Shown piece by piece: positions 47,582 to 59,155 of a DNA stretch of 64,000 nt. Source of the stretch: Apiospora phragmitis (taxonomy: Eukaryota > Ascomycota > Sordariomycetes > Amphisphaeriales > Apiosporaceae); assembly GCA_038363925.1 (NCBI GenBank), contig JAQQWL010000011.1:6572001-6636000 (forward strand), in the 5' to 3' direction. Position 1 is the stretch's first letter; every line of letters starts with the position of its first letter. Made by a program: the position numbers and the translations under genes. The notes under the pieces were generated by a model that worked only from the letters and a program-made list of their open reading frames with translations, was not told the origin of the DNA and searched no databases.

Positions 47582-48383
47582 TTTGTGTTTTAGTATATGA
47601 CTTTCGACCGATTTTGTCCACTGAAAATAGAGATGAAGGGAGAGTATTTGCAAGGTGGTATTACTTTCCCAGAAAACACCTCATGTCAGGAACCTCTCCC
47701 CCAAAGTGCCGTTTCCCGCAAGAATCTTACCAATGGAGAATATCCATATCCAGATTTCCGGTTCCGCACCGGAACTGCAACTAGGTACACTAAAAGCCCT
47801 GGAGTATGACGTGATTTGCGTGAACCCGCGGGGGCTTTTGTAAGTAATTGGCGCGCCGCGATTCAAGGCAGTTTTACCTGCTTCTATACCACCTCTTTCT
47901 TTGGTAATATTGTGGAAAACTAGGCTCATCTATACTTGCTAATGGTATATTTCCTTGCATGACACTAGACTGCCCATGGTTTCTAATACTACTTTTTAGG
48001 CACTGAAGCAACCGTTGCCAGATCTACACAGATATAGATTCACCGTTGCTTTACTGTAGAGACGGCGAAAGTGTATGCCTACATATCTAGGAGGAATGGC
48101 GGATGGAATCAAGGTAGGTACCGATGCCTACCACTAAGATAGGACAATGCACCATGCAACGTTATTCGCCAACAGCTAGCTGTTCCTATCGACCCAGGTT
48201 GCCCCATCTAGTTTACTAGATGTCGTGCCGTATTAGAGTATACCACAAGTTTCATTCACAGGGTCAGAGGATTGCTATACTCAACACACCCGTCCTTCTG
48301 TTGCCATTCCTTTCCCCTTCTCCATGAGCGCGTGACTTCTCCAGCGTATCTTCCCTCTCGCACAACGGTCATACCGCACCCCA
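47582..48383. promoter_or_regulatory. APS kinase promoter spacer
   Basis: About 800 bases upstream of the APS kinase and downstream of the tiny gene (same strand). I looked for a palindromic ATGGCGCCAT-like sulfur-regulator site and saw none clear. No gene found. Confidence 0.45.
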
Positions 48384-48694
48384 TTACGACACGACATCTC
48401 CATCGCCGGCCCTATTGTCGTTGAACCAGCCGAATTTGCGCATGTTCCTCTTGGCTTTGGCATTCTTGAAGGCTTTCGGGTCTTTGTGGATGGGCTTGAC
48501 GTACCAACCGCCTTCGTACCTGGCAAAGCCCGACGGTGGCTTTTGCCGCTGCCACTTCGTTTTGTGAGAGGAGAAGAGCTGCACAAGAAGTTTGATCAGC
48601 ATCTCTGATCCTTCTATCTCTTTCTTCCCGGAAATCTAAGTACAGCAGAGCAGAGCAAGGGACTTACGCCGCAAAACCACACCATGGTGCTCAT
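48384..48694 (-). CDS. Small protein, 73 aa, two exons, unknown function
   Basis: Exon 2 (48578-48384) codes for a basic, aromatic 64-residue stretch with QKPPSGFARYEGGWYVKPIHKDP, KAKRNMRKFGWFNDN and a DGDVVS end. It has a clear acceptor (TTGTGCAG) and joins in phase to an upstream stretch through the donor GTAAGT at 48667. The first ATG in that frame is at 48694, which gives MSTMVWFCG and 73 residues in total. The frame stays open upstream to about 48856 with a hydrophobic sequence (LLLIYDLILLRLYCPLPLL) but without any ATG, so a longer protein would need another exon I cannot place. The start is therefore weak; the second exon looks real. No family recognised. Confidence 0.5.
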
Positions 48695-49495
48695 AAGCAG
48701 GGTGTACCCATAACGTAGATGTATATAGAAGAAGAAAAGCGAGCTTCGCAGCAGAGGCAACGGGCAGTACAGGCGCAGTAGAATGAGATCATAAATCAAC
48801 AATAATGTACTGGCGAGTGTAGAGAGAGTGAGGGTTACCACAAGAACGACGGTCACGTTTTAATTGTCCCAGAATGTGTTTTGAGGCTGCCGTAATCCAT
48901 ACTTGTGTGACTGGCAACCGAGCAGCCTCATTGCCCAATGGCATACACCCTGTACCAGTCGGTCCTTCTGACTGGAAAGTGCAATTCGTATGACGGACAA
49001 GGTTTCCGGTCCTATGCACAGTAAGCTGTGGCGCAGCCCGTTTTAGCTGCCGTCACTTGCCGTTTGCCGTTTGCCGTTTGCTAAGCCACCATTTCGCTTA
49101 GAACGGCAGCAAAGACTGGCAGTGTATATAGCACTAGAAATATACGTCATTTGCAGATTTTAGGTAGGGCTCATGAACTTGGATCTAATAGATAATAGTA
49201 ATCAACACCTCTGTTCCTTGCGTGGTTCAAATTATGTGAAGACTGATACGAAGATCGGGTCACAAGCCATCATATCTCAGGCATGTGGGTGATCCAGACG
49301 ACTCATCAACGCCTATATCAAAATCAAATAGCTAGTTCGAAATATGTCTCGGAAAGCCCCTATAAGGCTGGCTTTTGAACAAGGTTCCTCGTCCTGATTC
49401 GCTCGTCGAGCAGATTTATGTAGTGTACACTTCAGTTTATATACAAGTCTAATCGCTTCGTATCTACAACACAAGACGTCGTTGTCTCATATCGC
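48695..49495. other. Spacer, no gene seen
   Basis: About 800 bases between the tiny gene's start and the thioesterase stop (both minus). TTGCCGT is repeated three times in tandem at 49057-49077. The hydrophobic open frame up to 48856 is mentioned with the tiny gene. Confidence 0.45.
49057..49077. repeat. TTGCCGT heptamer x3
   Basis: Three exact copies in tandem, non-coding. Confidence 0.75.
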
Positions 49496-50561
49496 TTATT
49501 CGACAGGCATAACATTCGCCATCATCTTTGATCTATAGTTAGCATGGTAGTCTCAATAGGAGTTGGAAGGTACTCACGGCTGCCTGCTTGGGGCTGATGA
49601 ATAATCCTGTCGCCTCTGCAAGCACAACGGGTGTCTCTCCCTCGCCGACTAAAGTCTCGATCCGGCCCTCGACCCAGGCTTTGCGGCCCTCAACCTTGGT
49701 CGTCGTGCCTCTCAGGACAACATATGTGCCTGCGGGTGTAGGTGCCCTGTAGTTGATATTCAGGTTGGCCGTCATCGCGACACCGTGGGGCAGAGCGCCT
49801 AAACAGCAGCGGGCCAGTCCCTCGTCCAGCATGGTGGCCAAAAAGCCACCATGAACAATCTTGGGGTGTCCGCACAGCTCCGAACCCAGGTACGAGATGG
49901 AAACGATAGACTTGCCGCCAGCCTCGACCCAGGCAAACGGGGGAACCACAACCTTGCCGGGCCCGCGTAAAGTGCCAGCCGTCAGGTTATTGACTCGGAA
50001 GGGTTCCGGTATTTTCAAATGTGGGCGCGATTCAGAGTACCCCGTCTTCGTCCGCATCTCTCGCGTTAACCAGTGGTTCGCAATGTATTCCTCGACCTCT
50101 ATCTCCTGTTGGTCCTCCGGCGTGAACATAAGGAGAGTTTCCGCATCCGTAGCGGGCTGGAGTATCCCATTGAGGGCCGGTAAGGCAGGAGCGGCAGTCA
50201 TGGCGAAACCGAGGGAGGTGAAGACGGCACCGATCGCTACAAAGTTGACTGTTCTTCGGAGTAACGAGGGTCTGGCTTGTACTGCGGCGGCTGTATGATA
50301 TAGCAAACGATGGTGAGCAAGTGAAGACTGCACACGGCAACACAGTTCTAGTATAATATAGTCAAGTATGCAACTGACTCGAGCAAGAGCGAATATTGTG
50401 ATCAGGAAAGATGCGCTGGTAGATAACGTACCGGACTGGGAATATGTTCTCGTAGCTTGTGCTTTGAGGAACGGCCTAGGTGTACTTATGAACCGGCGCG
50501 CCGGCGCGGAAAAAGGAGGGCGAGCCGCTAGGGCAGCGCATCGCATTCGCATGGCGTCCAT
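49496..50561 (-). CDS. Mitochondrial hotdog-fold thioesterase (THEM4/PaaI-like), 290 aa
   Basis: Exons are 50561-50432, 50290-49578 and a 30-base last exon 49525-49496 (MMANVMPVE), all in phase. The first 45 residues are rich in Arg/Ala/Ser with no acidic residue after Asp2 (MRMRCAALAARPPFSAPARR), a typical mitochondrial presequence, and a hydrophobic segment (VNFVAIGAVFTSLGFAMTAA) follows. The thioesterase core holds GHPKIVHGGFLATMLDEGLARC, the hotdog helix with the His-Gly-Gly and acidic residue of this superfamily, then NINYRAPTPAGTYVVLRG and KAWVEGRIETL. Such proteins hydrolyse acyl-CoA; the natural substrate is unknown. An inner-membrane anchor with the domain in matrix or intermembrane space is inferred from the hydrophobic segment. 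Confidence 0.87.
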
Positions 50562-51640
50562 CTCTGGTGTGCTGGGTTGCTCGCGGAAGGGGCCCGAGGT
50601 TGACGATGTGGAGGTTTTTTTTTTCGATGCGCCCCGGAGATTATCTGTCGAGCAGCACGGAGCAGGGATTGTAGATGGGCAACGTGGTAGACCAGTTACC
50701 TGGGCCTTCCCAGACGCCTAGGGGCTAGAACAGCTGGGCTTTCCCAACGATTTCGGCTCAAGATTTCCCTGCATGACACGCAAGGACGCTATTGTAGGAA
50801 TGTTCAGTATTGGAAGAGGACCCAGAGAAGGAAGATGCCGAGGCATAGTCGGTGTCTGTCGGTGGGACATTCATCCGACGGTCCGATAGCTCAAATTGAG
50901 TCAAGTTATGACTTTAATAAGCCAAACCGGAAGTACATGTCATTAATATTCGAAGCTAGATGTTCTCTTGGTCTGAAGCTAACAGGATCTACCTAGATAT
51001 CTCTGAATACCTATCACCAAGCTGCCGGAATCGGTATTGGGTGTTCCCACTGTAGGTAAGGTAGGCACTGCAAGTGACGAATGGCCCGGTTAGGCGGTGT
51101 ACAACTGAAAGCCTGCTGTAGATGCAATCTAGGGGATCTAATCTAGGGGACAATTCCCACTCTACGTCATTTAAGGGTAGCACCCAAATGAGTGGAGAGC
51201 AGCAAGCAACACTGTTGATGATTGCTCTCCAGCTTGTTGATGCACCAGAGGCTAGAAACTTAAAACAAACGTGGTCGTACCAAGTACGTGGCAGCAGAAA
51301 TGAATATTCCCGATTCGCAGATGGGCAGGCCAATGATCTGCTGCCCCAAGCCCTGACTAACCCCTCACCGAGAACTCCTCAAACCTGCTTGCACTGCAAC
51401 TTCATACGAACGGTTACGCATCTTGCTGGCATCATAATCATGCCGTGTGACCCTTAATGTCGATCCTCCCTGGCGACACAAGTCATGTACATATAAGTAA
51501 TTGGATTGTGATGTCTTGACAAAACAAACATTTCTATCTCCTAAGGCCCACCTTTCATATTACCTCGACATCCATCACACCAATCTTGCTGCCAGTATAT
51601 ACACGCAATTTAAGCCAGTACCCCTCCAACACAGGTAGCA
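50562..51640. promoter_or_regulatory. Divergent spacer, thioesterase and 148-residue gene
   Basis: About 1.1 kb between two outward-facing starts. A run of nine T is near 50617. ATCTAGGGGA is repeated closely near 51127 and 51140. Nothing coding seen. Confidence 0.45.
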
Positions 51641-52087
51641 ATGGCCACGGCTGAGACAGCTAAGCTCGGTGAGCCTCATGCGCCCAAAGAGGCATCCAGA
51701 AGTGCCTTCCTGGAATTCGAGAAGGACCTGAAGCATCTTCTCAAGCACGAACGCAGAGACAAGGCCAAGCATGAGTTGCCATACTTCGAGGCCATCGCCC
51801 ACCTTTCCGACGAGGACCTGACCTCTTTTACGGTCGACGACTTTGTGTCCGTCCGCCACGCAGAGGTTGCGTACGGCCACATCCTCTTCGGCAAGCTACG
51901 CATTCCCACCATGCCCGAGACTGGCCCATGCTATATTCACTTCAGGGCCTTTGAGCCAGGCCCAGAAGAAGGCAAAACGGCCGAGGTCCATTCCCTTCAC
52001 ACCGTACGGGCGGAATTGCCAGACGGAGGCTTCTCCTACAAAGCTGTATTCGCCAAGGACGACCCTCTGGAGTGGTTCGATACTTAG
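51641..52087 (+). CDS. Small intronless protein of unknown function, 148 aa
   Basis: A single open frame from a well-placed ATG (GTAGCAATGGCC) to TAG. The first half is charged and helical (SRSAFLEFEKDLKHLLKHERRDKAKHE). The second half is more beta-like, with GHILFGKLRIP, CYIHFRAFEP, VHSLHTVRAELPDGG and a terminal AKDDPLEWFDT. No signal peptide, membrane helix, Cys motif or known domain is recognised. Codon bias towards C in third positions and an opposite strand without similar quality argue that it is real. A cytosolic location is likely. No function can be proposed. Confidence 0.72.
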   Translation: MATAETAKLGEPHAPKEASRSAFLEFEKDLKHLLKHERRDKAKHELPYFEAIAHLSDEDLTSFTVDDFVSVRHAEVAYGHILFGKLRIPTMPETGPCYIHFRAFEPGPEEGKTAEVHSLHTVRAELPDGGFSYKAVFAKDDPLEWFDT

Positions 52088-52824
52088 GAAGGCTAGCGAT
52101 AAGATTGGCCGTGCTGGTGGGCTGAGAAGCAAATTTCCAGTAGTAGCAGGCTCGGTCTGGTTCAACGCAAGCGATGGTCACGTTGATACGATATTGTGCA
52201 GTCAGCTAGCTATGTAATCAAGCAGATGGCTACTCGAGCAAGTTCCGCCATAACATGCATGCTGATGTGTTAATATGATATGTACGTTCAATCATTGCGA
52301 CCCTTCCCACCTCACAGAGAAGCGCCGCACCCAAGATTGTGCGCTGGGAGTTGTTCTTCATTTCTTCGAGAACTTCAATGGTCGTGGGCCGCTCCTAAGA
52401 TAGCAGCTACCTCGCATCGAACATTTTGTTGCTCGCGAATGTATTTTTTTTTGCGTTGTTCATTTATAATATGGAAAGAAGGGAAAGAAAAAAATATTTG
52501 CGCGCGGTCCACGAGACTTTTATTCACCCAATTCAGCCACTGCGTTCTCTGTGGAGCTGTGGCTTGATTGGCTTTAGTGGCTTTAGTGGCTGCCGACTGT
52601 AGCCGTACCCACTTGTTAACATTGAAGCCCCTGTCCACCGATCATCCACCCGTTCCGTCCACTTGACGTTGGACAGCAAGGCCCGAAGCTGGCATGCTTG
52701 TCTTCCATGCCAATTGATTTGATTGTCCACGTCCCATATCACTCATTATACCGCATTTTCTCCATATCGTACATATTCTCTCTTTTGTTTTACTAATTCC
52801 TTACCCCTTCGATCCGTTCCAGCT
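52088..52824. promoter_or_regulatory. Promoter spacer of DUF1640 gene
   Basis: About 740 bases. GGCTTTAGT is repeated twice near 52570-52590. The last 80 bases before the ATG are C/T-rich with ATATCGTACATATTC. No gene seen. Confidence 0.45.
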
Positions 52825-53702
52825 ATGGCAAATACTACTATGCACGCAGCGCAATCGCTTCCGAGGTTCTTATTGCCTCGTATTAGTTGGCAAGGGCCAG
52901 CCACGACTTCACGGGGCTTTAAATCGGGCATCATACTGTCACAACATATTCAAGCAGCGACTTTCCAGCCAGACAATGCCTCGGGCTCAAGCACAAGCTG
53001 GCGAGCTCTTCACTCGGAGACGAGGTCGCAACCTCAGCGCCCCTCCTCTATCCTCCGAAACCCGGCTCTCCGACGGTCTTTCCACTCGACGGTGCCACGG
53101 ATGCGTGACCACCATTTCGATACCCTGAAGTTTGTACAACGGCTGCAGAGCGAAGGCTTCACCGAGGATCAGTCGGCGGCGATGATGAAGGTCCTCAACG
53201 ACGTCATCGAGGAGAGGTTTGTTTGGCCGATATCGCTTTTACTGGAGCGGCAGTTTGCTAACAACCCCCAAGCATACAAAACCTGACCCGAACCATGGTC
53301 CTCCGCGAAGATGCGGCAAAGGCGACCTACACCCAAAAAGTAGACTTTGCCAAGCTGCGCTCCGAGTTGCTCTCGGCGGACAGCACCGAGTCGAGTACAA
53401 CGCGCGTGGAGCATGAGCGCCTCACCAACGACATCACCAAGCTGAACAGCCGGTTACGCGACGAAATCGGCCGCACGCAGGCTTCTGTGCGGCTTGATCT
53501 CAACCTGGAAAAGGGGCGTATACGGGAGGAGGCCGCAAACCAAGAGCTGAAGATCAAGGAGACAGAAACAAAGATTGAGCAGGAAGTCGCGACTCTGCGG
53601 GAGAAGCTGGAGCAGGTCAAGTTCCAAACCCTGCAGTGGCTTATGGGTGTATGCACTGGTTTCGCTGCTCTGCTTCTTGGTGCCTGGAGACTCCTTATGT
53701 AA
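52825..53702 (+). CDS. DUF1640/MCUR1-CCDC90 family mitochondrial coiled-coil protein, 273 aa
   Basis: Exons 52825-53216 and 53273-53702 join in phase to 273 aa; the intron uses GTTTGT and a GCTAAC branch site. The first 95 residues are basic and Ser-rich with ALRRSFHSTVPRM, a likely matrix-targeting and cleavage region. The DUF1640 domain begins at DTLKFVQRLQSEGFTEDQSA, followed by VLNDVIEESIQNLTRTM and a long coiled coil rich in Glu/Lys/Arg (KLNSRLRDEIGRTQASVRLDL, REEAANQELKIKETETKIEQ). It ends with one membrane helix, WLMGVCTGFAALLLGAWRLLM. Yeast Fmp32 and human CCDC90B/MCUR1 share this form and sit in the mitochondrial inner membrane, with roles in calcium uniporter or oxidase assembly. 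Which of these applies here is not known. Confidence 0.9.
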
Positions 53703-55146
53703 GACGAGAGTCAAATCAGATGAGCTTGCCCTGTTTCTTCCTGATCAGTTGCCACTTTGCACTCCTGGGTGGTGTATGCGGGAAATACGAAGGGTATCGT
53801 GGATGCAAACATTCAGTTGCTAGGCTGCTATGGCAGGGTAGCGGTGATGTGTCTTGAAATACATATAGTGAGTGTATCAAGGCCTAGATCAAATATGGGT
53901 GGGAAATCAGACCCCAATCACGCATACAACTGTACTAGAAGTTTTCATTGTACCTTTGCTATATTTCAGCGAAATCAAACAAACGTTTAAAGTACGATCT
54001 GCTGTGAACGACAGGGCGAATGGACAACCAGTAGACTGCTGCGATGTAGTAAGATATGAGCAGTGTATGGCCAGCTTCAATCTGTAAGCGAACTCCATGC
54101 AGTTGGGATGCATCTGCCTCTTGCCTCGAAGGAAAATCATTGTGGCTATGCATGCTGCATGCTGACAGGACTATCTTGTTGGCACATCATCTCGCATAGT
54201 CGGTATTACGACGGATGTCGACATGAAGAATGCTTCGAAATACTCAGCTGTGTCGTTAGCCTCCATAAACTTTCTGTGATTCAATTCTTGAGATCTATCT
54301 GCGATGTAACCAAAAGCTCCATTCCAGAATCGAGAGGTAAGTATACGCGCGTAACAACCCATTCCCCTATATTCCTTGGGACCGAACCACTTATACCCCT
54401 GCCGTCATCAAGACATGGTCTTGTTACCTATTCAAGATCCTCGGTACGGAGTCCGACTTCCCGGAAAGCCGTTGTTTATAATGCGGGTTCTCGTTGTAGG
54501 TGCGATCTCGGTCTTTGAAGGCGACGAGCCTTAGCTTCTAGCAAGACGGAGACATCTTCACGCCGGGACTATCATGGATTACTGCAAAGAAACATCTCAA
54601 GAGTATGCTATGGATCGGTTGCAGTCAAGATGAGATGGGGAAAAGTGCCTTCCTAGAGCCAGTGTTTGGCGAGACCGGTTCTTGGGCTTTCAGTAATGTA
54701 CATCGCCCAACTCAAGACTAATGTGGTATCGCTCTAAGTACTTGACTATTCGCCAGGGCCCAATGCTCAATACCTTGTTTCTGCCAATGAAAAATATTAA
54801 TGAAGACGTATTGCCCCTTTTAGCTTGTATCGACTTATACTTGTTATATCTACTCTAGAAGAGTATACACCTCTTAGCATCAGAGCGCCGATGCCGCTAG
54901 AGCTGCAAGATACAAGATAAGTATGCGGATAAGAAGGTCTCATCAATGCTCTCAGTTAGCTCGGATCTGGTTACGTCGCATCTACCATGCAGGCCCTGAA
55001 CCCCACCCCAGTCCTTGATGATGTCTTCTTGGTCTTACTCGTCCTTGATATATTGGCCCATCCAGGCGCTGGCTACTTATGTCCACTTGTTGTCAGACTT
55101 CTCAGCTGGTAAGCCTGAATCCTGTTGGCCAATTTCCAGCTGCATT
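53703..55146. other. Spacer, no gene seen (1.4 kb)
   Basis: Mainly A/T-rich sequence between the DUF1640 stop and the esterase start, both plus. It would contain the esterase promoter. The open frame to the left of the esterase ATG up to 55015 starts with another ATG and would add 44 residues before the signal peptide; I rejected it. Confidence 0.5.
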
Positions 55147-57119
55147 ATGAAGAACCTAATTTTTTACTTTCTCATTTTGTTGCCTTCAGCAGCTCCGGCA
55201 GCTCCAACAGTAACTGTACTCAATGGAACCTACGAAGGGCTTAGCCTACCTGAGTTCCAGCAGGATGTATTTCTGGGTATTCCGTACGCGCGGGATACGG
55301 GCGGACTTAACCGGTTCCGTATACCTCAATCTTTGAATGAGACCTGGGATGGGACTCGTCCGGCAAAGCAGTATGGGCATGCATGTCCAGATGAGAACGT
55401 GAGTTCCGACGGCATCTATGGCATGGGCGAGGATTGCTTAAGCATCAACATTGTGCGGCCCGTCGGGGTTGACAACAGCTCCAAACTGCCAATTATGCTT
55501 TGGATACACGGGGGGAGGTATGTACAAACGGGTGTTTCGATCGGGCCTGAATCAGGTGGTCAAGCTGACTTGAGGATGTATCTACCATCGACAGCTACCA
55601 GGTCGGGACAACGGGCCTCCCTACTTACAACCTGACGTTTCTTGTTCAGAGAGCAGTCGAAATTGGCCTGCCGATGATCGGTGCCAGTATCAATTATAGA
55701 AAAGGCGGATGGGGAAATATGTATTCTCGTGAAATACAAGGTACCGGCCAAACGAACCTATCGCTACGAGATATGCGCAAGGCGCTTGCTTGGATCCAGG
55801 AGAACGTGAAGGCATTTGGTGGCGACCCCGAAAACGTCACCATATGGGGAGAGTCATCGGGCTCCTTTGCTGTGGTATGGCTGACACTAGGAAGAAAGCG
55901 AGAAGTTGGATGGCTGACATAAATACAGGGCCAGCTGCTGATGACTTACGGAGGACGTACGGATGGCTTGTTTCACCGGTCGATACAGGAAAGCGGCTCC
56001 GCAGCAACAGTAAGTGGCTAAACTCATTCATTTAAAGTCATGAAACTGATTATGTCGCCAGGCTTGGTATAACGGATCTGACTGGTACCAACCCATCTAT
56101 GATAAAATCGTGAACCAGGTCAACTGTAGTGATACTCCCGATACATTGGCTTGTTTAAGAACTGTCGACTACGGTACTCTCTACCCTTTCATGGCATCGT
56201 CGAAAGTGGGCGGACCTGGGTTCTATCCCACAGTGGTAAGTGTCAAAGTGATTGATTACAGAAGAGCCCCTGAATACTGCGTTTTTAAATGCAAAGGGGG
56301 AAAAGGAGTGCTGACTCGAAACGCCGATGGGTGTAGGACGGAGACATCATACCCAACTACCCAACCGAGCTCCTCCACTCCGGCCGCTTCGCGCACGTCC
56401 CGCACCTCTACGGCACCAACTCGGACGAGGGCACCGACAACGCCCCGAAGGGGCCCATCAACACCGACGCCGACCTGCGCGACTACCTGGAGCACGGCGT
56501 GGGCTTCGGATTCCCGGCCCCGGCCGTCGCGCGCATCTTGGAGCTCTACCCGGACGACCCGGCACAGGGCATCCCGCTCGACACGGGCGCCGAGCGCTTC
56601 GCCGACGCGGGCGGCTGGCAGTACAAGCGGGCCGCGGCCATTGTCGGCGACGTGTTCTACCACGCGCCGCGGCTCGACGATGCGCGATACTACGCGCGGC
56701 ACTCGCCCGACACCTACATCTACCGCTTTAACACGCGCGGGTATGTCGGCGGTAACGGCAGTGGCGGCGGTAGTAATGGAACGGTAGGCGGCGGCGGAGG
56801 AAGCCTGGCGCCCGCCTACAATGGCGTGGCGCACTACACCGAGGTCGCCTTCGTGTTCGGCAATCCCGCGTATGTCGGGCCTTGGCCCGGGTATAGGGCC
56901 CTCAGCGAGCAGATGCAGGACCAGTGGATCCGGTTCGCGCATCATGGGAACCCCAATGGCGAGGGGCTGCCCGTGTGGCCGCGTTACGGAGATGGGGACA
57001 AGGGGCTGAACTTGGTACTGCAGACTCAGGGGCAGGGCGGATCGCATGTGGAAGAGGATACATATAGGTTGGCTGGCAGGGAGTACCTCACGCAATGGGC
57101 TCGCCGACGTCACGTGTGA
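55147..57119 (+). CDS. Secreted type-B carboxylesterase/lipase, 562 aa
   Basis: Five exons, 55147-55517, 55595-55874, 55929-56009, 56062-56235 and 56337-57119, join in phase to 562 aa. A signal peptide (MKNLIFYFLILLPSAAPAAP) opens the protein, which is why the ATG at 55147 was chosen over the one at 55015. Alpha/beta-hydrolase landmarks are in order: FLGIPYARD, GEDCLSINIVRP with the Cys, WIHGGSYQ (oxyanion hole), nucleophile GESSGS, acid NSDEGTDN and GVAHYTEVAFVFGN with the likely catalytic His. The substrate may be any ester, lipid or plant polymer. An inserted Gly/Ser/Asn stretch near residue 445 (GGNGSGGGSNGTVGGGGGS) is unusual. The last exon is much richer in G+C than exons 1-4, producing long false frames on both other frames and the opposite strand. 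Confidence 0.92.
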
Positions 57120-57248
57120 CGAGATGGATGTTTGCCGTTGTGCCGTATCGAGGAGGAGCGTTCTGGGAGTGACACCTAAGCTGGCATAGACCATGGAAGG
57201 GCATAATAATATCTTACATGACGTGATACATACATACTTAGGGGTATA

Positions 57249-59155
57249 CTAGAGTTGCGATAACAGATTGTTGGTATACATGGGCAATTCATCGAACGCC
57301 ACATCCTCATTCACATTCAGCCTCCTACACTGAACCTCGCACATCCTGTCCGAGGGCCATCTGCGGCCAAGCAAGACGATGACGGGGAGGCCCACGGTGT
57401 CTGCATCCTTCATCTTCCAGGGAAAGACTCCGCCCTGTCGTCGAGGACGGCGTCGACCTGCTGCTGCTCACCGACGAGTTGATCATAGACGAGGTTTGCA
57501 TCCTCATCTGGGACGCTCCGGCCGGGAATGACGACGACCTCGAAGGGTGCGATCGCGCGCGGCCAGTTCAGCCCCTTCTCATCGGCCAGGTGGTTTGCGA
57601 CTGCGCCTATGATTCGTGAGACGCCGATGCCGTGGCAACCCATCTGCATGGGGGTCAAGACGTTCTCGCGCAGCTGTACGTTTGCACCGAGGGGTTTCGA
57701 ATAACGAGCGCCGAGATGGAATGTATGGCCCAGCTCGACAGCTTTCTCTACCTTTAGCTTACCCGATTCGCAATGAGCGCAGTTGTCACCATCGCGGATA
57801 CGGAGGGCATTGATGAGCTGGCCACCTTCGCTGCTGGTAATAGTTTCGATCTTGATTGACGAGACACTGAGGTTAGAGCCGGCTGGTAATTGTTGCGGGT
57901 GGCTACCCCTTTTTATAGATTCTCTGACGGTTGGGCTCATTCTCCTATCGACGACGTTGATGAGCTTCAGCACCTTTCTGGATGACTCAGACTCTTGTGT
58001 CGAGTCCTGGGTCCAGAAGGCTATCGAGTCCTCCATGCTAGAGTCTAGCTCCGGTACGACTGATTTAATTGCATGGGTGTTGATATCGGACTCGGACAAT
58101 CCAGGTACGTTCGGATACCAGACATTGACTAGTGAAGTGCGGTCTTTGGATACACCACGCCATACCCGTGCTTTGGCGACACTTTGTTCTTGCGAAGGCG
58201 GCCTCGCAAGAGCAAGTTCTTCATTGGCAACATATGAGCAGCTGTTGCAGCTTATCACCATGTCCTCGCCGATTGACGAGGGCAGGTGGTACTCGTGGCT
58301 CAAATCGCCGCCTATATCCCCAGAGCTAGCTTCAGCTACCACATACGGGATCTTGAGCTCGTCGAAGAGTCGAGAGTATGCGGCCCGAACTTCTTCGTAG
58401 GACTGCAGCGCTGCATCGATACTGGCATCAAAAGTGTAGAGGTCCTTCATGAGGAATTCTCTTGAACGGAGAACACCTTGACGCGGCCGTAGCTCGTCTC
58501 GATATTTACGTCCGATCTGGTATAAACGGAGCGGAAGATTCTTATAGGATGTGACGAGTTTCGAGACCAGATTTGTGATTTCCTCCTCATGAGTGGGGGC
58601 TAGTAGTAATGGCGCATCTTTCCTGTCGCTAAGACGGAACAGTTCTGGGCCATATGCCTCCAACCGATTTGTCCTCTTCCATAGGGCCTGGGGCGAAAGA
58701 GATGAGAGTGACACCTTGGAGGCGCCAACCGAAAGCATGTGTTTGTCTATCAGTTTTTCGAGCTTTTCCTGCACTCTGAGGCCAAGTGGAAGCATGTGAA
58801 AGACACCGGGATGGGATTGCCGCAAGTAACCAGCCCGGACCAGCTTCGAATGTCCATCCCCATTGTCAGCCTGAGCAAGACCACCTGTGGGCAGCCAAGT
58901 TCTTGACAAACATGCTCTCTGACGAGCTAGCGTACTGGATTTAGAGATGCTGGCCCTGAAGTGAGGTTGCTTTGAACCTTTGAGGGAGACTCTAGTCAAA
59001 GCTGCCACCTGGGGTGAACATGTTTGAAACATCATGTCATTGCCCAACCCACCAATCGAAGGGGGAAAAAGCTCAAGACCGAAGTATGTTATCAAGACTG
59101 AAAAAACGTAGGGCCAAGATAAACTGCAGATATAACGAACGAAATAAGACACCAT
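57249..59155 (-). CDS. Mitochondrial prolyl-tRNA synthetase, frame break near the C-terminus
   Basis: Intronless. The class II core is bacterial-type ProRS: GVFHMLPLGLRVQEKLEKLI, APTHEEEITNLV, LRLYQIGRKYRDELRPRQGVLRSREFLMKDLYTFD (motif 2) and MGCHGIGVSRIIGAV (motif 3), with an insertion of about 200 residues between the last two. The anticodon-binding part starts at WPRAIAPFEVVVIPG and continues through DDRAESFP, where the frame ends at 57410. The expected WKMKDADTVGLPVIVLLGRRW follows at once in another frame to a stop at 57249. One C seems lost in a CCC run (plus-strand GGG, 57420-57422); restored length 635 aa. It charges mitochondrial tRNA-Pro. The first ATG (59155) gives a hydrophobic N-terminus; the one at 59035 (MMFQTCSPQ) begins a better Arg/Ser-rich presequence and may be the true start. 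Confidence 0.9.

Noticed and set aside
55015..55146. Upstream start for the esterase, 44 residues longer
   Set aside because: It would bury the signal peptide inside the protein.
56256..57194. Antisense frame of 312 codons opposite the esterase
   Set aside because: It is a shadow of a G+C-rich exon whose sense strand has full esterase motifs.
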